A stretch of 64,000 nucleotides of DNA from Whitmania pigra. Lineage: Eukaryota; Annelida; Clitellata; Hirudinida; Haemopidae. The stretch is from contig JAJTWR010000205.1 of the NCBI GenBank assembly GCA_021613335.1, forward strand, positions 750,001-814,000, given 5' to 3'. Each line of letters begins with the position of its first letter. Within the stretch, counting starts at the first letter, position 1. The position numbers were made by a program, and so were the translations under genes. Under the pieces are notes generated by a model. It was given only the letters and a program-made list of their open reading frames with translations, was not told the origin of the DNA and made no database searches. Positions 61,073 to 64,000 of the stretch are shown here, in pieces.

Positions 61073-64000
61073 CTAGAGTAGCACGACGACTAGATGACTC
61101 ACGAGTGACGTTCACGTGGACAGGACTGGACGAGACTCGGAATCCCAACTCAGGGAAGAGGACCTCGCACTTGTAATGACCCCCGTGTCTGTCTCCGACA
61201 TTGTCCAGTCTAAGAACGTCTTGGACAGGGGCAAAGTCACCGTAGTGCCTAACAATGTCGAGGCCTTTGCCAAAGCCACTATAGTGCTTAAGGACGTCGC
61301 CTGTGCTGGGCACAAACTGCTTGAAGCTGATGCCGAAGTCTTTGTCGTAGCTGTCCGCGCCGCTGATCTCGCACTTGAGCTGAACTTGATCGCCTTCAGA
61401 GTAGGACGCCTTATCGGCGACCAGTTTTGCCCTCACCTCGTCTGGTTATTGGTTTGGTAATTGTTAGTGTGCGGGGTTGAGGAATTTAATTGGTTGGTTT
61501 TATTATTGAATAAGTAATTAAGGTATATTCAACTTGAAGTAAATATTAATGTTAACTAGCTGTTCTTCATTGCTATTTCTATTTATTAAAAATTAACACT
61601 ATTATCGTTATTATGAAATCACAATGATTAATTAATTAGAATTTACTTTTCAAAGGAATCCAAGCTGTAGGCGAGTCCAAAGTCACTTCCCTATTGAGGT
61701 GTGCCACGCATTTGTAGTTCCTTGAACTTTGTGGGACCAGCTGGAACTCTGCCCTCACACCGTTAAGGATGAAGGAGGTAGTTACTGGGTGCAGCATCTG
61801 ACCGTTGCTCTGAAGAGTTATAGGGGTGCCTGTTGATACGCCTGCTGTACAATCGACCCTTAGGAGCTCTTCGTCGTCAAGAAGTTGTTTGTAGGCATGC
61901 AAAGTAATTTGACCGGGCACTGGAAGTATTAATTAAGTGGATGGATTAATTTGATAATTATACTACTGGCTACAAATAAGTGGACAATTAATAAATACAA
62001 TTTAATATTAATGACATTAATAAAAAGTAATATAATAATGAAAACAATGTTTTTTTAATAATAAGAATAATAACAGTTCACGAATATATTTACAAACAAA
62101 CAAAAATTGACAATCCTGACTGACCGACTCTTTGAAGATTCAGCGGTTCGGACGTGTAATGTCTGCCATGGTGTTCGATGACGCACAGTAAGTGCCAGAG
62201 TCATCAAGGTCAGAGTTCGAGATGCTAATATGGAAAAACCCATCCTGTGGAACCCTCTCCTGGATAGTGTAAATCTCCTTGTTGTTCCTTTCCCATCTCA
62301 CCTGGACGTTCTCATTCTGGGAAACTCCAAGGACAGCGCACTTAAACATAACCTCTGATTCTCTACTCTCTACTGACAGTTTCACTCTTAAACCCTGCCT
62401 CAGCTGCTGGCGACCGTCATAAAGACCGGAGGCGTCGAATTCGTTAGGCAAGGCGTGATCGTGGACAGGTAGGGTGAATCCCCCTGAATTTTCTCCGTGG
62501 TAATAAGCATCCGTGTCGGGACTGCCGTGCACTGGAATGTTAGAACCGGAGTTTGAGGTTTTATGTTAAGTAAGTTTTTTTTATTGCCATAACATTATTC
62601 ACACAACAGAAAAATACCGAAAATATACTCAAATTGTTATTTAAGAAAAGTTGAATTAAATATTAATAAAAAAATGTATTATTATATATATTTTATGTAA
62701 ATACTAAAACAAATCTCTACTAACGGCGGATGGTGACCAAGGCATAGTTGGATGAGAAGTTGAAATGTCTGCTGTGAAGTTCGCAAATGTATTTGCCAGA
62801 ATGATCGACTTCTTGCTCAATTGACAGGTGAAGTTTATGGGTAAGGGCAGGCTGGTTAAGGCGCTCCTCCATCAGAATGTGGTTGTCATCATCCATTTTC
62901 TTGAATACCGCGAAGGTCTCGCCGGCATATTGGTCTAAGCCAAAGCCCTCACAAGAAAGGACCAGCTGGTTGTCTTCAAAGCTGGCATTCAGGAAGACAT
63001 CTACGGATGGATAGATGGATGAGCAGGATTTAAGCTCTGATTACGACAATAATAATTAATAATAATTGCTAATAATTACAGTATCAACTTACGGTAGACG
63101 TTGACGTAATTTCCAGGTGATTCGAACGAATGACCGCTGGGCGTTTGCACCACGCACTTGTAGTTGCCAGACTCGGTGACGTTGAACATGACACTGACTT
63201 GACCGTATTCCTGTGCTGTGATTCCACCGACTAAGCTACCATCTCTCTCGACCATGACAGAGTATCCGGGCTCGATGTGACCGCGGCAGACGAAGGTTGT
63301 ATATTCGAATGCTGGCAGCAGTTGTTTTTGGGTATCAATGGTCACCTGCAGCTCTTCTTGTTCACGGTGATGTTGCTGGTGATGGTGTTCTTGGTGATGA
63401 GTTTGGTGGTCGCAGTAACAGCGCTGGCAGCCGTACTCGTCCGTCTCATACCTCAGCTGTCCCGCGCAGTGGAAGTCACAAGGAGGACAGACAGGCTGGC
63501 CTTTGAAGGCGTAAAGATTAGTAAGGATTAAGGCTGTAAATGCATGATGTTTCTAATCATTTACGACCTATCTCGACTGCTTTGTTAAATTGCTTAGGAT
63601 GATGTCCCATTTAGTGGGGATCATTTTAAATGAGACAACATTAACATTGCATTTTGCATAATTTTTTTAGGGTTACAAAGAATGCATCTTGAATGACTAT
63701 TTGCTGATTTTTTCAGGATACTTTGTGCCTGTAATTCAGGCTCTGTTCGGTCGGATTGGGTCATAAAGACATTTTGGCAGGTAATTGTTTGCTCCAATCA
63801 TTTCCAAATTCACTAGTTTCAATGATTCTTCATTTAGTTAAAACTAAATTTATTAATTATTCATTACATTTATATTTAGAACTACCAGTGATTATTATTT
63901 CTAATTTGGATCATTCATTCCCAGCACTCACTCGATTCTGGCAGGCAGATGGCGCGACAGTCCTCATAACTGTGGAAGTTGTTGCTGTTGCCGTTGCAGC
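60672..64000 (-). CDS. PPN: Papilin, C-terminal part (5' end beyond window)
   Basis: Exons: 64000-63932 (partial), 63500-63093, 63000-62725, 62531-62125, 61919-61647, 61441-61103, 60811-60672. Every junction is phase 1. Order: the end of a Kunitz/BPTI domain (CNGNSNNFHSYEDCRAIC); an antistasin-like module (CPPCDFHCAGQLRY, GCQRCYC); a His/Gln-rich linker; immunoglobulin-like domains (SGNYKCVV, SGKYICEL, SGTYCASS, RNYKCVAH, GGHYKCEV); and a PLAC domain (CVDMPTYADC, ARFCNHQYFQKFCCRSC) before TGA at 60672. Kunitz, Ig and PLAC in this order define papilin, an extracellular-matrix protein; ADAMTS-like relatives usually lack the Kunitz run. The third Ig exon (62531-62125) is one base out of frame (see findings). 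Confidence 0.9.
60939..61070. repeat. AAT array in a papilin intron
   Basis: About 44 AAT triplets with AGT variants at the left, starting about 35 bases downstream (in transcript sense) of the donor of the last Ig exon. Confidence 0.95.

Overview
The window is nuclear DNA from an invertebrate animal. It is AT-rich, its genes are split into many short phase-consistent exons with GT..AG introns, and it is full of ATT/AAT microsatellites. Gene content (huge classical cadherin with EGF and laminin-G domains, papilin, sarcalumenin, mitochondrial prolyl-tRNA synthetase, neuronal-calcium-sensor-type EF-hand protein) fits a bilaterian. Small introns, low GC and the antistasin-type module in papilin make a lophotrochozoan such as a leech or other annelid my best guess, but this is inference.

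Layout. 636-5461 (+): divergent three-domain eEF1A-like GTPase with a possible hydrophobic leader and an altered G3 motif. 6564-11693 (+): sarcalumenin, with a clear signal peptide. 12982-17198 (-): unfamiliar type I membrane receptor (SUEL-like domain, second cysteine domain, Thr-rich mucin stalk, TM helix, tail with tyrosine motifs). 17.2-20.7 kb: gene-poor, large ATT microsatellite. 20763-22060: hAT transposon remnant with matching 8-bp target-site duplications. 22.35-22.87 kb (-): open exon-like frame. 23729-25329 (-): Lys/Glu-rich repeat protein broken by a one-base deletion. 26068-26962 (-): neuronal-calcium-sensor-type EF-hand protein. 27-31 kb: gene desert with composite repeats. 31022-36086 (-): PARS2 in 13 exons. 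37205-58043 (-): classical cadherin, about 44 coding exons and about 2,800 residues. 60672-64000 (-): 3' part of papilin (Kunitz end, antistasin-like module, Ig domains, PLAC), running off the right edge.

The genes do not form a pathway. Sarcalumenin and the EF-hand protein both bear on calcium handling; cadherin and papilin are adhesion and matrix proteins. Exon ends were set by hand from splice signals and reading phase. They are exact for sarcalumenin, PARS2, the receptor, the EF-hand gene and papilin, less certain in the first exons of the eEF1A-like gene, and approximate for the cadherin. The least familiar items are the eEF1A-like GTPase and the tyrosine-motif receptor.
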